This document shows positions 25,390 through 39,300 of a DNA stretch of 64,000 bases, in pieces. Below the pieces are notes generated by a model. It ran no database searches. It saw only the letters and a list, made by a program, of their open reading frames with translations, and was not told where the DNA came from. Within the stretch, counting starts at the first letter, position 1. Each line of letters starts with the position of its first letter. This stretch comes from Liolophura sinensis (Eukaryota; Mollusca; Polyplacophora; Chitonida; Chitonidae): assembly GCF_032854445.1 (NCBI RefSeq), contig NC_088300.1, positions 14,761,570-14,825,569 on the forward strand, read 5' to 3'. Position numbers and translations under genes: made by a program.

Positions 25390-26194
25390 TGAAACTATCC
25401 AGCGAATGAAGTCAATTCCAAAGTTTCCGCCATGTAACATTGGAAGTGGTATTAGCCTACCAACTGCCAAATTCACTACGGAGATGGCCTTAACATTGAC
25501 ATTTACAGTGGTATGACAGGACGGTAAATGAGAAGTGATATATATGATGAATGCCTCCCAGGATAACCCTAAGCTCTAACCCAGATACATATGTACTCAG
25601 CAGGGCAGTAGTCCATGTAACTTTACCAGTTTAAGTACAGCGCCACTGAACGACTATGCCTGGAAGTTTACTTCCCTCCAGCTCTTTCGTGCGTTTGTGC
25701 GTGAGCGATTTACTAAAGGCAAAGAAAACATTAATCTGAAGAATATGTCAATATAGTTCAATTTATATTTTTAGAATTTTTTCAACGTAGTAAACTACAT
25801 TTGAAATTTTGGATTAGTCTGTGGCCTTCTTTGACCATATTTGGACCAATGACCAGTCACATCAGGTTTTAATCACGTAACACACGTAGGCTGGGGTGAA
25901 GATGACCGGTGTTGAGCGGTGTGGGGGGGGGGGGAGGGCGGAAGATTTTGCTAGTTTTCCTTTTCCATAATATTTAAAAATGTTAATCCCGGCCTTTTGA
26001 TTTATCTTAGTGGTTCAGTTATTAAGAGGAGTTTCCAAGGAAGTGTTGATTGGCGTCCGGATACACTCATTTGCACAACAGTTTAAGTATGGCAGTTGAA
26101 TTTCAGATGTTGATCATGGAAAGATTGATGTGTGAGAAGCGGCCAAATTTACCTGTTTGATCATACAACGTCGAACCAACCTTCAGTGCAGATG

Positions 26195-26312
26195 TCTCTT
26201 TTCCGGCTCTACCCGTTTTCCTCCCAACCATAATGCTGGCCGCCATCGTATAAATAAATGAAATATTCTTGAGTACGGCGTAAAACAGCAGTCAAATAAA
26301 TAAATAAATATA
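26195..26312 (+). repeat. SINE family 1, 3' part
   Basis: GGCTCTACCCGTTTTCCTCC, CCATAATGCTGGCCGCCATCG, GAAATATTCTTGAGTACGGC, (AAAT)n tail. It may supply AATAAA signals downstream of ACS-A. Confidence 0.85.
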
Positions 26313-27217
26313 TTTGAAAATGTGTGATATTATTCGCTGTATTGTGCAAATAAAAATATATTAAAACTATATTGTACTGTTTGCGTATACTAGCTGTCAA
26401 CTGATGGCGTTAAACTGTAAATGAATAAAATGTCGACTGTCACCTTGTCATGATATGGGAGGCCTATTAGCAGAGTGAAGAACAAAGGGGAACTCGTATC
26501 CTTTATAAAGCGTTGTCAGCTTTATAGAATAATAACGTTTACGAAGTATTGAGCGCGACCAATCAGATCAAGTACCGAAAATAAGTTTTAATCCCAATAC
26601 TTACGTTCTATAATACTTTACCAATTGTGTGACAAAGTTACACATTATTTTATCAATGGTCGGAAGTTACCAGGGCTGGATAGCTGTTTTCTCTGGTCAC
26701 CAAATCCGATCTTTTCCAACTGCCCCCTTCAGCCCTTTAAGGTAGTCCGAAGTAAAGGGAAGGATGGGTGGGTGTGTCCCTCACTACCTCTGACGGGTAC
26801 CCAAGTCCTACTGAAGAGCCACAAAGAAGGACTGGATACAACCAACAGGGCGAACGGCATGTCCCCGCATAAAACACTCCAAACTCACACTAAGGGAATC
26901 AAACCGTGGCAAAGGAAAAGCCGTAAGCTCAATTACATGTTTTACAGCCATCCAGACAGCATGTAAAGCACAACTTCAAGTCACTGGAATCTTGGCCTCA
27001 TAGGACTAGCCGTGTTAATAGATTCGTACTGGCTGTCACCATGTCATCATTTGACAAGTCTGATTACGGTCAGTCATTAATTCAACATTCCAGAAAGGAT
27101 AAAAAAATATATAAATATATTTTTATCTGATGGACACAGGATATATTTTGTTCCTTAACATTAAAACATGAATGGAAAACCAGTAGCTGGCTGAGGCCCG
27201 TCTCACAACGCCATTTT

Positions 27218-27474
27218 GTTCATTTATTTATTTGATTGGCGTTTTACGCCGTACTCAAGAATATTTCACTTATATGACGGCGGCCAGCATTATGGTGGGA
27301 GGAAACCGGCCAGCGCCCACGGCAAACCGACGACCATCCGCAGGATGCTGCCAGACCTTCCCACTTACCGCCGGAGAGGAAGCCAGCATGAACTGGACTT
27401 GAACTCACAGCGGCCGCATTGAGAGACTCATGGGTCATTACGCTGCGCTAGCGTGCTAACCAATTGCGCCCCCA
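27218..27474 (-). repeat. SINE family 1, full length
   Basis: Complete reverse copy: tail TTTATTTATTTGATTGGCGT, core CGGCGGCCAGCATTATGGTG, body, B-box-like GGACTTGAACTCAC and A-box side GCTAGCGTGCTAACCAATTG. A good reference copy of the family in this window. Confidence 0.9.
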
Positions 27475-27902
27475 AAGCCATTTTGGGCTTTAACTTAAAA
27501 TTGCAGACCAGTTTAAACTCCTAAATATTTGCAATATGTGCAAACAGTGACCTGTAATTCTGTACTGTGGTATTATGAACTCTAATTTAATCATGCAGCT
27601 TCAACCATTTTGTATTATACAGAAGGCTAAAGTTTGGGGCTTAAGCCTAAAATAGTTCTGGGAAACTGGCCCCGGGCTTTCAAGCTTGATTTGTGAGTGC
27701 TGCCTCTTTTGTCAAGAGGTTTCCCTGACAACTCGTCAGACGACGCGATCACAAGGGACCAGCGTTGTTTTACATGATACTGCTCGAAAATATTAATGGT
27801 GTGTCGGTCTGAGGCAAGACGGTTCTAAACAGTACTCTTCAGTCTACTGTTCATGTGTGTAATAGCCTGTTAGTTGTGGATGAATTAAGGTCAAATAGAG
27901 GA

Positions 27903-28021
27903 AGGCCCAGTTTCGTACGATATTTCTTATCGTACGATATGTTAGCCATCCCATTACTGTAACACTGTCCTATATGTGTCATTATCACACATGTACGACA
28001 TCTTTGTGAAACTGGGCCTAG
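27903..28021. mobile_element. short MITE-like element, 119 bp
   Basis: Terminal inverted repeats AGGCCCAGTTTC at the left and GAAACTGGGCCT at the right enclose about 95 bases. These hold further inverted segments (CGTACGATATTTCTTATCGTACGATA). No coding capacity. The superfamily was not assigned because no clear target duplication was seen. Confidence 0.7.
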
Positions 28022-30304
28022 ATGCTAACCCATTCATCGGATAATGCTGATTCGCAGGATCTCCTAATATAAAAGACTTCATTTATTTTTTTATATTTTT
28101 TTTTCATTTAACGATATACTTGAGAATTTGTATAGCTAGGCATACAACAATGAGCTATATGTACTGCCTTATTTAGTATCACTATCACCCATGACTTTCT
28201 CATATATAACTGCTTTTACGTATCACCCTTTGTATTACAATTTCCTCTTGCTCTAAGCTCTATGTGTGAGCTTGTTGGAAGCGTGTTGAACCCAGTCCTT
28301 ATTTGTATCTTGCTCACATCAGTTGGGTTTCACAAATACTGCATGGTAAGAAAGACTTCAACACCTTTAGAATCTGCTCGGGTTATGTAGGTCACCATGC
28401 CAAACATCCTACATCCACGAGGAGTTTTTGCACGTTTATGAATGAGAGAGAAACCTGTTTCAGTATGTCAATCGAGCATTTCACTAAGTCCATTCAGTAG
28501 GAAGGTGTAAGGGTGCAAAGGGTTTCTAGCTCTTACGGACCGCACAGCGCTCGCGATTTAAGCGGTCCGCAATAGTGGTACGACTTGGTAGCTTTCATCT
28601 GTGAAGAGGTCGCCTTGCCTGCCTGAGGCTTAGGGTATCCTCCACCACCCTAGCGGAGTGCCTGACCGGGTCTCTCGGATATGATTCATTAACCCGCCTT
28701 CTCCACGGAAACTGTCGGTCTCAGTAGGGGTTCAGGAATCACTGGAACAAACATTTGATATTTGGTAAATATGTTTGTATCATCTGTGTTGTAAAACGCC
28801 GGCTTTTTGACTGGAAAAAATCTATATTGTCATATTCTGAAACTCACGTTTTAGCGTTACAGTTAGTGAAACACAGCTAATGAATGTCTGTGTGCATTTT
28901 GAGGCGGTAGTGGGTATTTTGGGAATGCAATGTTGAGCCAAGGCCTTGCATCCTGTCCTCGGGAGGTCAGCTTCAATGCTGCATATCTGTGGCGAGCTCA
29001 GCTCTAATTGTTCTTTATGTTTTTACTACTGAAAAGTAAAGCAACGTTTAGTTTGATTGAACCGCTTTTTTTGTGTCTTCTGTGGACAACCGTCAAAATA
29101 GCGGAAACGATAACATGCCGTGACGTTATATATAGGCTTGTACATTTCCCGCATTTACTGACCTACTTATGTTATAAATAGCGCGAGACTCGGTAATTGA
29201 CCCAGGACGATTTTAACTTAGCCTGTTCTCAGGAGGAATTATGCCCCAGCGTTGTGCGTTTGTGGCTTTATCGCTTGAACATTCACATTGTACCGATATT
29301 TACTCATCTATTTTGTGTCATTATGTAAAACACACATTGCTTACGCTGGGTGTAATGTGAACCTTTTGGGCGTTTCTGTATGAGTCTTATACGGGCAGGG
29401 TGTCGTACACTGATCGAAGTAAACGTCAGCATTTCAACTCTAAATGTCATACTAGCTTTTTGTCAGCACATACAGCGGCTTTTGTTGACAAAGGGAAACT
29501 ATGGGGTGCACTATCGTATACGTATACATCTCCGACTCACTTCTCACAACGCCAGTGATATTTTGCCTTGTAGTGCATGTTTAACTTGACAATATAAGCA
29601 CGCTTTTCTAACGCATTTTCACCACACCTAGAAAGTTGTTTGACTGCGTGGTATAGTAATGCGTTAGACATGTAATCATAAATACTGTCAGTAAATGCAT
29701 AGTAATTCTTTCCCGGAATAGAAACTGGTGAATAACATGCAAGACTTGTTTGGAGTTTAAAATTGAATATTGTACATTGTCTCAGTAATTTAAATCAGTA
29801 AAATGTTACCAATGCATGCTTAAAAATTACCACAAAATACTTAACATAATTAATGGATATTCAAAAGTATTGTAATATGTTCCTAAAAGTTAAAATACTA
29901 TAGTCCTGAATACAATGGTGCCTGTTTTATTGAATATGTTAAAAACATGCTTAATCATAATGTAACAAGTGTCTTCGAATATCTAGCCTGGGTGAATATT
30001 TGTTTCTTTTTGATTTTGCTAAAGGTGTAAAGTCCCCGTAAACATGATTTCGGTCATACCATGACAGGGTCTTCCTTGTAATAGGCCAGTCCAAACGTTT
30101 ACCTATTCATAATAATGTTTAACTGGAACGGTAAGCTTGCCAGTAGGCCAACCAGGACTTGTTTTATACTCATATGACCGATTTTGAACGAAAGGTTGTA
30201 CAATTATTATGGGGAAGAGTAGGAAAAATATAATATTAGCAAACAGACCAATTGCAAAATCGTCTTCCAAAATATGCTCAGCACTGAGAGTTTAGAGCAA
30301 GGAA

Positions 30305-30505
30305 ACATGACTGGTTGACCAGGTGTCAGTATAATGTGACTGGGTGAGGTGTCATGTCTAGTGTCGTCGGCATGATACTTCAGTGGCTGCAGCACTTTGA
30401 CGGCATATATTGCTACAAGAAGAAACAGTAAATGTACAAACACCTAATGCCTCCTTGTCGTCATATGACTGAAAAATTTTTAAAGTTGAACCCCAGCGCT
30501 GGACC
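30305..30505 (+). repeat. SINE family 2, body fragment
   Basis: TGACTGGTTGACCAGGTGTC..AGTATAATG, GTCGTCATATGACTGAAAAA and TTGAACCCCAGCGC match the body and 3' end of the 4174-4545 copy. The tRNA-like head is absent. Confidence 0.75.
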
Positions 30506-33181
30506 TTCCAAACTGCACATAGATGCTTTTATGTTCCCTGAATCGATCCCGATCGTTTAGAAAAAATGGTAGAATTTGGTGATCAAATATCAGAAAATCT
30601 ACTCCATTATGATCGAGCCACTGACAATCGCTGTACTATTACTAACTAATTTCGAGATTATTTTATGCCCAGGTGTGGCTTTGCGACTTCAGTAACACAA
30701 CGCAGGTTATTGTAAAGTTACATACATGGCCTAAAAATGCCATAAATTGACAAAATATGCACTAGATCTCATCCAAAACGCTCTTCGATAACCGAGGACC
30801 CGATCGTAGTCGTATGAGACTTACTAATTCAACTATGCCTGCTAAAATAAATGGCCGACAGACGAGGCTTTCATGTGTACGCCCCCACCCCCCACCCACC
30901 CACACACTCTCCACCACCAGATGTCCCGATTTCACTCCCGAAAAGCAGAAGTTGTTTAGTTACTTGCTTGTTTGAAACAGCAGCCTGTGCCACGAACTGT
31001 AAAAAACCGCAGGGCTTTGCCCTGCAACAGCCACAAGACTAAAGGGTGGACCTCCAGTGCAGTTCACACCGCGCCTATAAGCCGCTGTGTACGCGTGGTA
31101 CCCTACAGCATGCCGCACCTTGAAGCCCACAACAGGAACTCGGTATTTCAATGTCTTACCAATCGTTGTTTTCATTCTGTATAATTCAAGCCTTATTTAT
31201 TTCTCCCGGTGATACTTGTTTAAAACACATAAGATTAGCTCGATTGTTACATTCACTGGTCTTTAGCGACTACGGTCACTGCAACTCACGATCAACTGGT
31301 TCAACTGTATGAATCTTTGTGTCGCAGCAGGCAGGTCTGTCGCTCGAAATTGCTATGAAAACTGCGAAACCGACACAGATCTTCCACGGGTATTACCATA
31401 AGTCCATGTATGTCCAATTCGTGTCAGACAAACGGAACGGGAACGTGTTTGCGCCATCTACGGTGGCCGTATGCGAGCGAAAATCGGTCATCGTATCGCT
31501 CAGTCGCTATGTTGTGGGCCTACACGCTTTTCCAGGATCGAATACAACTCCGGTATCTTTCAAAACATTTGTTGTACACTGTTTCAGTTATATGGTTTCA
31601 GGATGATTATAAAGAGGTGTACGCGTACGGGTAATTATAGAGTTAGTCATACGATAGTTTCAGGAAAAGCACGGTTTTGTCAATGCTTTTCAGGGCTTTT
31701 CAATTCTGTAAGATGGATCGGACGCTAGACACCACGTGATCCCCTTAGTAACATAAGGCGTAGGTGAAGAAAACCGTCTTCCCAACCTTATTGCACAGGA
31801 AAATGCCTATTTTTGAATCGCTCGCAAAGTGGCAAAAAGTTACCTTTTCCTCACTGCTTTAACATCGGGCGGTCATTTTGTTTTTGGCACGTAGGGTGTT
31901 CACGTGACCTCAAACTTCCGTCTTACAGAATACACACAATATCGGCAGGTCTTCACGGCATGACGTCATCTGACCAAGTCTCCGCGATCGACAAGACAGG
32001 CAGACGGTTCAACTTTAATATATTTTTTTAAGTGGAGTTTTTAAGTGTCAACATAAGTGTTGACAGATGTGATGGTAACGTCATTGTCTTCCCACCGATA
32101 AAAATATCGCATATTACGCTACCTAATGCTTTGAACGCATTTGAGCCTACAGGTATATTTAAAGTAAATGCTAGAAACATGTTTTTGTTGAAATATATTT
32201 CTCAATGGTGCTTCATTTGACGATTAAAGTGTATGTAGTATTTCCTTAAAATAAATCAGCGTGGGAGATCACTCTCAAGGATCAGGGATGCAATTGCTAC
32301 AGCTGAGCAAATTCAAAGCCAAAACATAACAGTTTTATAGAATTATATTGGGTACATATACTACATTATATTGCGGAAATATTCTTTGCAAATTTGGTTC
32401 CATCTGGAGGCTCTTCGTGTCATATTTACCCTGAAACGAGCGAGGTTGTGTAAATGTTTAAGATACAGCAAATCCTTATGGCCCGCAACCGAGCGAAACG
32501 CACTATAAGTTAGTATCTTCACTAGGGCGGATTTAGTGCTCACGTATTTATTATTAGCGTTCAACCACCACCTTTAATGTTTACCGTGATATAGCTATTG
32601 TTTGTATCGTCTGGATAAAACGGAAAGCATTCAAATGAAGTAAAACGGTTAAGATGCACTGATCACTTGCTGTGTAAAGAGGTAGGCTAAACATGGCGTT
32701 GTTCAAGATTTCTGTAAGTGTTTGCTACTGGTGACAAAGGGGAAACAGATCGAGAGGTAAACCACTAGCCTACAAGATGTGTGGAATCAATACGTGACCT
32801 TAAGACAACTGACATGACCTATAACCAGTACATATGGTACAGCTTGAACTCGGACACGTCTCTGTGTTTCTTATTCTCCACGGCTTTGCCGATGCCTTTT
32901 AAGTGAGAGCCGTTGCTAATCCATTTCCACCTGATCCCTTTACTGATGCTTTCTAACCGAAATCCAAAGGCATAAGATAGCTGGACATAGAAACCCATGC
33001 AGTGATGCTTTGATAGTAACTTACTGTTCACGTCCCTTAGATTCAACAGTGATCTTTCGAAATACCTAAACGCTTGACCTAGAATTGAGGACGGTATATG
33101 TTATTCATAGCCTATAGTCAGCCTTGGTTATTTCGTACTTTTAACTCATTACACACTCGACATACATTTGATTGCCGTGTG

Positions 33182-33188
33182 TATATAA
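33182..33188 (+). promoter_or_regulatory. TATA box, putative ACS-B core promoter
   Basis: TATATAA located 211 bases before the ACS-B start codon. Between a start site expected near 33212 and 33399 there is no other ATG, so the annotated start would be the first ATG of the transcript. Confidence 0.5.
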
Positions 33189-33398
33189 CCCTGTCGACGT
33201 GTCACCCAAGGTTAATCAGTCGATAATCTATCAAAATTACTATCACTACCTAGAGGTCACAGAGACAGTGCAGTGTAACACTAGCAGCGAGACGGACGGA
33301 CGACAAACTGGTCATCAGTGGACGCACTGTTGTACATCCACTGTCCTCTCCACTATCGCTGCCATAATCTCTCCTCTGTTACAGCCGTCCAGGTCAAC

Positions 33399-36300
33399 AT
33401 GGCGTCCAGCCTCCAAAGTGTCCGGCGACTCGGTACTCGAATTCTTCCCAAAAATTCCTCCCCTCTAGAGAAGCACGTCATGAAAAGAAGCTTTTCACGT
33501 GGGGTTTCCTTGTGTCGGGCTGCCAGGTTGATAACCAGCGATAACCATGTCCACAGCCCCTGTGAGCCCATGTTGGTCCCCCGGGTATCCTTGGGGCAGC
33601 ACCTTATGGGATGTTTGGAGAAGTACAAGGATTTAGAGGCTCTGGTAAGTCGGCGATGCCTTACGAAGCTCACTGAAGGACTTTCATGTATGTTATTATG
33701 GGTATTTATTGAAATTTGCGCTCTGAGGCAAACTGACGAATATTACCCCGTTTGCACGGCCAAAGTTAAGCGTGTTCAACTTGCGAAAGTGGCTTTGGGC
33801 TAGTTGGATGTCGCTCGTGTGAACGCAAAGTGGGGGCATTTAATCCGGTTTATTTGCCCCAGCTAGTGACGTGGCTTTAAGCCATTTTCAGGGCTTCAGC
33901 GGGTTTATCTGTGCCGTGTGAACGGTAACTGGATCAAATGTCCCAGGTACATGGAGATCAGGATGACGTCGTAATTACTAAACCGGCTTAAATATGAACA
34001 TGTTAACGGGTAAATCCCTGAACTGGTTTAAAACCAGCTTGGTCATATGGTCGTGTGAATGCACGCATTTTTACAATTGGATTCTATCTAAACCAGTTCA
34101 AATTTGATCCTGTTTAAATTTTGGCCGTGTGAACGGGGTATACTTCACTTATACGCTGTCGGTCAGTTGTAGAAGTGGAGGAAAACGCCGCAGCGCAACA
34201 GGTACCAAACAAGTTCCCTCACATAAGGCCATAGCCGAGTGCAGCGAAATCTTTAATTAAATCTTATTTATTACTCTCTTCGTTAAACATACACATAGCT
34301 TTCATGTTGCTATAATATACTTGTTGCCATGAAAGTTTACCCAGAATATTTAACATCGTTAAGATTTGCCTCAGGTTTGTAAAATTGTACGTTGTTCGAT
34401 AAATGTACAGGAAATGCACAAAATATGCAACTGGCGAGTGGTCGGCGGTAACTGTTTGACCCAGTAAATAAGTGGTGACCATCAGCGTATGTCAGCGATC
34501 ATCATGACGTTGGCATTTTTTGTAGAAGAATCACGGGACACATGCATCCATCGTTTTATATGAGACGAAAATGTTTCTATTGCGGTGAACACTGTTGAAT
34601 ATATGGATATGATTTCCAACACTAAATTAAACCTACACACGTGAAGCTACTTGATTGCATAATATTTAAAGGGTATCTTGCCCCACTTATAACAATGTTA
34701 TCAATGCAGACGAAAACGGCTGTCCAACATTACATCATACCGTCTTTAAATTAAACATTACGCACACCATGTATGCGAAGACACATCGCATAACATGACA
34801 TCTTCTATATGAAACACATAACATAACACCATCTGTATATGCAACATCATACTGGAGCATCTATACATATATCATCCACATTATAAGACATGTATAAGAC
34901 GCATTAATATACCTCACCCGTAGCCGAGGTGGTTAGCGTGCCAGCGCGGCGTAATGACCCAGGAGCCTCTCAGCAATGCGGTCGCTGTGAGTGCAAAATC
35001 AGCTCGTGCTGGTCATGCGTGAGAAGTTCCTCCCCCCCCCCCCCCATAATGCTGGTCGCCGTCGTATAAGTGAAATATTCTTAAGTACGGAGTAAAGCAC
35101 TAATGAAATAAATAAATAAATACAAAACACATCACATTTTGGTACAAGGTATCGTTTTTGGATTCATTAAATATTTGGTGTTTTACGCCGTACTCGAAAA
35201 TATTTCACTTATATGACGACGACAAGAGTTATTATAGGTGAAACGGGGCAGGGCCCGAGAAAACCCAAGGCCATCCGATTGGTTTGCTGGCAGACCTTCC
35301 ATCGTATTACCGGAAAGGCACACCAAATATGGACATTTTTCGTCTATGGTGCTTCTGTACTATAAATATCAGCTTACAGTGCGGGAAATAATAAGTTTCG
35401 TACTGCTATCGTACCCTTGTACCTACATCATGCCGTTCTTCCATACAGGTGGACATCCCAACGGAAAGACGCATGTCGTTTTCACAGCTGCGTGACGCTG
35501 TCATCCGGGTCACCAGCGCTCTCAACAAACTGGGCATCAAGAAAGGAGAAGTCGTGTCATTGTGCTCTCTGAACTGTCTGGAGTATGTTGTGTTGTGTGT
35601 GGCTGTGCTCAATGTCGGTGCAGTTGTCTCCCCTATTAACCCAGCATCAACACCAGGTAATGTTACCTACTTTGGCACTTAGAATGATCAATTCTGAGAA
35701 AATTAAGGGTATGATGAGTGTCAGTGTGCAACGGAATACAGTATTTGAGTTGAGACGTAATTAAGCATGCATTCTTCAGCCAGGGAACCTGCAAATAGTT
35801 GTAGGTTTCCCCAGGGCATTTTCCAGGTTCCTCCCGCTGTCGTAAAAGTTAAATATTCTTATATACGGCGTAAAACACCAATCAAGTAAATAAATAAATT
35901 AACAAATTCAGTAATGTAAGTGCATATTAAACTAAAGTATAACAAAAACTTCACTTTCCATTGTCAGAAAGTGGCGTTAAGCCATAATTAATCATTCTTT
36001 CCCTTCCCATTTTAGAGGACATTGCCAGACAGATGAAGATCTGCGGTGCTGTTGCCATGGTATCAGGACCACAATTCATTCCCATGGTTAATGCTGGTCT
36101 TTCAAATAACACGAATGTAAAGGTACAACTATCCAGTTTATGCATGTATAGCATTGCATTTACATTATCTTTTTTATATGTGACAAGTGAAACAAAGACA
36201 TTTTCTTTTCCTTAAATTTCTCAGGAAATGACGTTTTCTGGGTTGAAATATTGCACCGTTATTTATGATAAAATGTTCCAAAAAGTAGATTTGTAATGAT

Positions 36301-39300
36301 TTGTGACAGTAGGTTTTTGGGACACGTTAGCCGCTTAACCATCTCTTTGAAGTTTTGTCCGATAACAAACCGGTGTAATTCGTCCAACTAGTTTGCATTG
36401 GACCATTACCATTTACTGAATTACTGAATGTATTTAAGCCATTGTGGGTAAACGAAATGCAGTCAGTTATTTCCGCTTCACTAGTTTCGTGTGAGCTTTC
36501 TTTGGGGTTTTGTGGGTTTATGAAATTGCTTCACCATGACCACAAACCACCCACCCAATCCCCCCTCACCCCTCACCCCCCACCCCCGGACCTTGGCGTT
36601 CTTTTCAAACAAAGGACAGGAACATTCCTCATTTATACATATTTCAGACAAAGATCGTGCTTGGCTCCTCTGACGGCTGGCTTCCCTTCTCAAGTCTGAT
36701 GGAGGACGACGGTCAGGCCTTCTCTCAACCCCAGGATGTCGATCCCGAGAAGGATCTAGCCTTCCTCCCTTACTCCAGCGGAACCACTGGCTTTCCCAAA
36801 TCTGTGATGCTAACACATGCCAATGTGCTCACCAATTTGATTCAATTTGCGTAAGTTAGTATTCTACGATTGTTTTAAGTGACGTGGATTAGGCGTGTTA
36901 CTGATGAACAATCCATTGTTTTATGTTGGGTGAATAAAATATATATTAAGGTAGTTTTAAATAGAAGAACTAACTGGATGAACAGAAACCTTAATATTAC
37001 TTTAAACCCAAGAAATCCGTCGGACTTCATTACTTAAGAAATGGTTGTACAAAGTTGTGGAATTAAATTTCCACGTTTATTTTCTGCCATTACATACTCA
37101 TTCTTGTACCTCAATGAACATGAAATTTCTGTGTACAGACAAGTGTTTCCGCCGGAAGCTGGAGTTGACCGGGTGCTTGGCTACCTCCCCTTCTTCCATG
37201 CCTACGGACTGAACGGTAAAATTCTGTACACCTTGAATGGCGGAACCTCGTTGACGATCATACCTAAATTTGACGAAAATTTTCTCCAGACCATGCACAA
37301 AGAAAAGGTAAGGCGAAACCATAGCTTGCTATTTCAGTTCTTCGTGGTGAAGTTTAAAACTCTAATTGTAAGCCTCAAACTGACATTCGTAGCCCTACAC
37401 AAAGGATAACCCTCAGAATCGATCATCACCAGACATACGACCTTCGTAATTATTTACACTATAGTTGCCATTGAAAATACAATTACTTAAAAGTCATGTC
37501 ATTTGTTTATGAAATATATCTGCACAGCCTTTCTATGTCCGTTGTAGATCACAATCCTTCATCCAGTACCGCCTGTCTGTGTGTATATGATGAAACACCT
37601 GTCTGTTGTTGATCACAATCCTTCATCCAGTACTGCCTGTCCGTGTGTATATGATCAAACACCTGTCTGTTGTAGATCACAATCCTTCATCCAGTACCGC
37701 CTGTCTGTGTGTATATGATGAAACATCTGTCTGTTGTAGATCACAGTCCTTCATCCAGTACTGCCTGTCTGTGTGTATATGATCAAACACCTGTCTGTTG
37801 TAGATCACAATTCTTCATCCAGTACCGCCTGTCTGTGTGTATATGATCAAACAACTGTCTGTTGTACATCACAATCCTTCATCCAGTACCGCCTGTCTGT
37901 GTATATATGATCAAACATCTGTCTGTTGTAGATCACAATCCTTCACCCAGTACCGCCTGTCTGTGTGTATATGATCAAACACCTGTCTGTTGTAGATCAC
38001 AATCCTTCATCCAGTACTGCCTGTCTGTGTGTATATGATCAAACACCTGTCTGTTGTAGATCACAATCCTTCATCCAGTACTGCCTGTCTGTGTGTATAT
38101 GATCAAACATCTGTCTGTTGTAGATCACAATCCTTTATGCAGTACAGCCTGTCTGTGTATATATGATCAAACACCTGTCTGTTGTAGATCACAATCCTTT
38201 ATGCAGTGCCGCCTGTCTGTGTGTATATGATCAAACACCTGTCTGTTGTAGATCACAATCCTTCATCCAATACTGCCTGTCTGTGTATATGATCAAACAC
38301 CTGTCTGTTGTACATCACAATCCTTCATCCAGTACCGCCTGTCTGTGTATATATAATCAAACACCTGTCTGTTGTAGATCACAATCCTTCATCCAGTACC
38401 GCCTGTCTGTGTGTATATAATCAAACACCTGTCTGTTGTAGATCACAATTCTTCATCCAGTACCGCCTGTCTGTGTGTATATGATCAAACACCTCTCTGT
38501 TGTAGATCACAATCCTTCATCCAGTACCGCCTGTCTATGAGTATCTGATGAAACACCTGTCTGTTGTAGATCACAATTCTTCATCCAGTACTGCCTGTCT
38601 GTGTGTATATGATCAAACACCTGTCTGTTGTGGATCACAATCCTTCATGCAGTACTGCCTGTCTGTGTGTATATGATCAAACACCTGTCTGTTGTAGATC
38701 ACAATCCTTCATCCAATACTGCCTGTCTGTGTATATGATCAAACACCTGTCTGTTGTAGATCACAATCCTTCATCCAGTACTGCCTGTCTGTGTGTATAT
38801 AATCAAACACCTGTCTGTTGTAGATCATCCAGCACTGCCTGTCTGTGTATATGATCAAACAACTGTCTGTTGTATATCACACTCCTTCATCCAGTACTGC
38901 CTGTCTGTGTGTATATGATCAAACACCTCTCTGTTGTAGATCACAATCCTTCATCCAGTACCGCCTGTCTATGAGTATCTGATGAAACACCTCTCTGTTG
39001 TAGATCACAATCCTTCATCTTGTACCGCCTGTCTGTGTTTATATGATTAAAAACCCGAGCATCAAGAAGCATGGCTTACCATTCGTGAAGCGGGTTGTAT
39101 CTGCGGCAGCTTCTCTGACCAAGGACACCATCCTGGAGTTCGAGAAGGTCACCGGTCTCACTGAGCTCGGACAAGGTCATTTGTTACAACACTTTTTAAA
39201 AGAATGTTAACTTAATACACATCAGAGAATATGTCTGACACTGCTTTTTTTCAAATATGCATTAAAATATTTGTTTACGATCTTTCCTACAACAATATTT

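Larger units (their letters stand above)
25390..33180. other. intergenic region ACS-A to ACS-B
   Basis: About 7.8 kb with no supported gene. It holds SINE copies (26195-26312, 27218-27474, 30305-30505), a small inverted-repeat element (27903-28021), a G run near 25923-25935, and a GC-richer patch at about 28520-28740 that I do not recognise. An open frame at 26625-26966 begins with TTG rather than ATG and resembles nothing known to me. Confidence 0.65.

Noticed and set aside
26625..26966. 113-codon plus-strand ORF between ACS-A and ACS-B
   Set aside because: It begins at TTG, has no ATG for most of its length, no recognisable motif and no visible splice partners. Chance is the simplest reading, although a lone exon is not excluded.
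28520..28740. Structured RNA or rRNA fragment in a GC-richer patch
   Set aside because: It could not be matched to any rRNA, tRNA or snRNA segment I recognise; left unassigned.
33318..33398. An earlier start for ACS-B
   Set aside because: The frame is open upstream, but the codon at 33318 is GTG. The first ATG after the TATA box is 33399, in good context.
36481..36816. 111-codon minus-strand ORF
   Set aside because: Antisense shadow of ACS-B exon 4 and the preceding intron.
38163..38854. Plus-strand ORFs with [13 protein letters not shown] repeats
   Set aside because: Frame-shifted translation of the exon-derived 64-bp array, not a separate gene.
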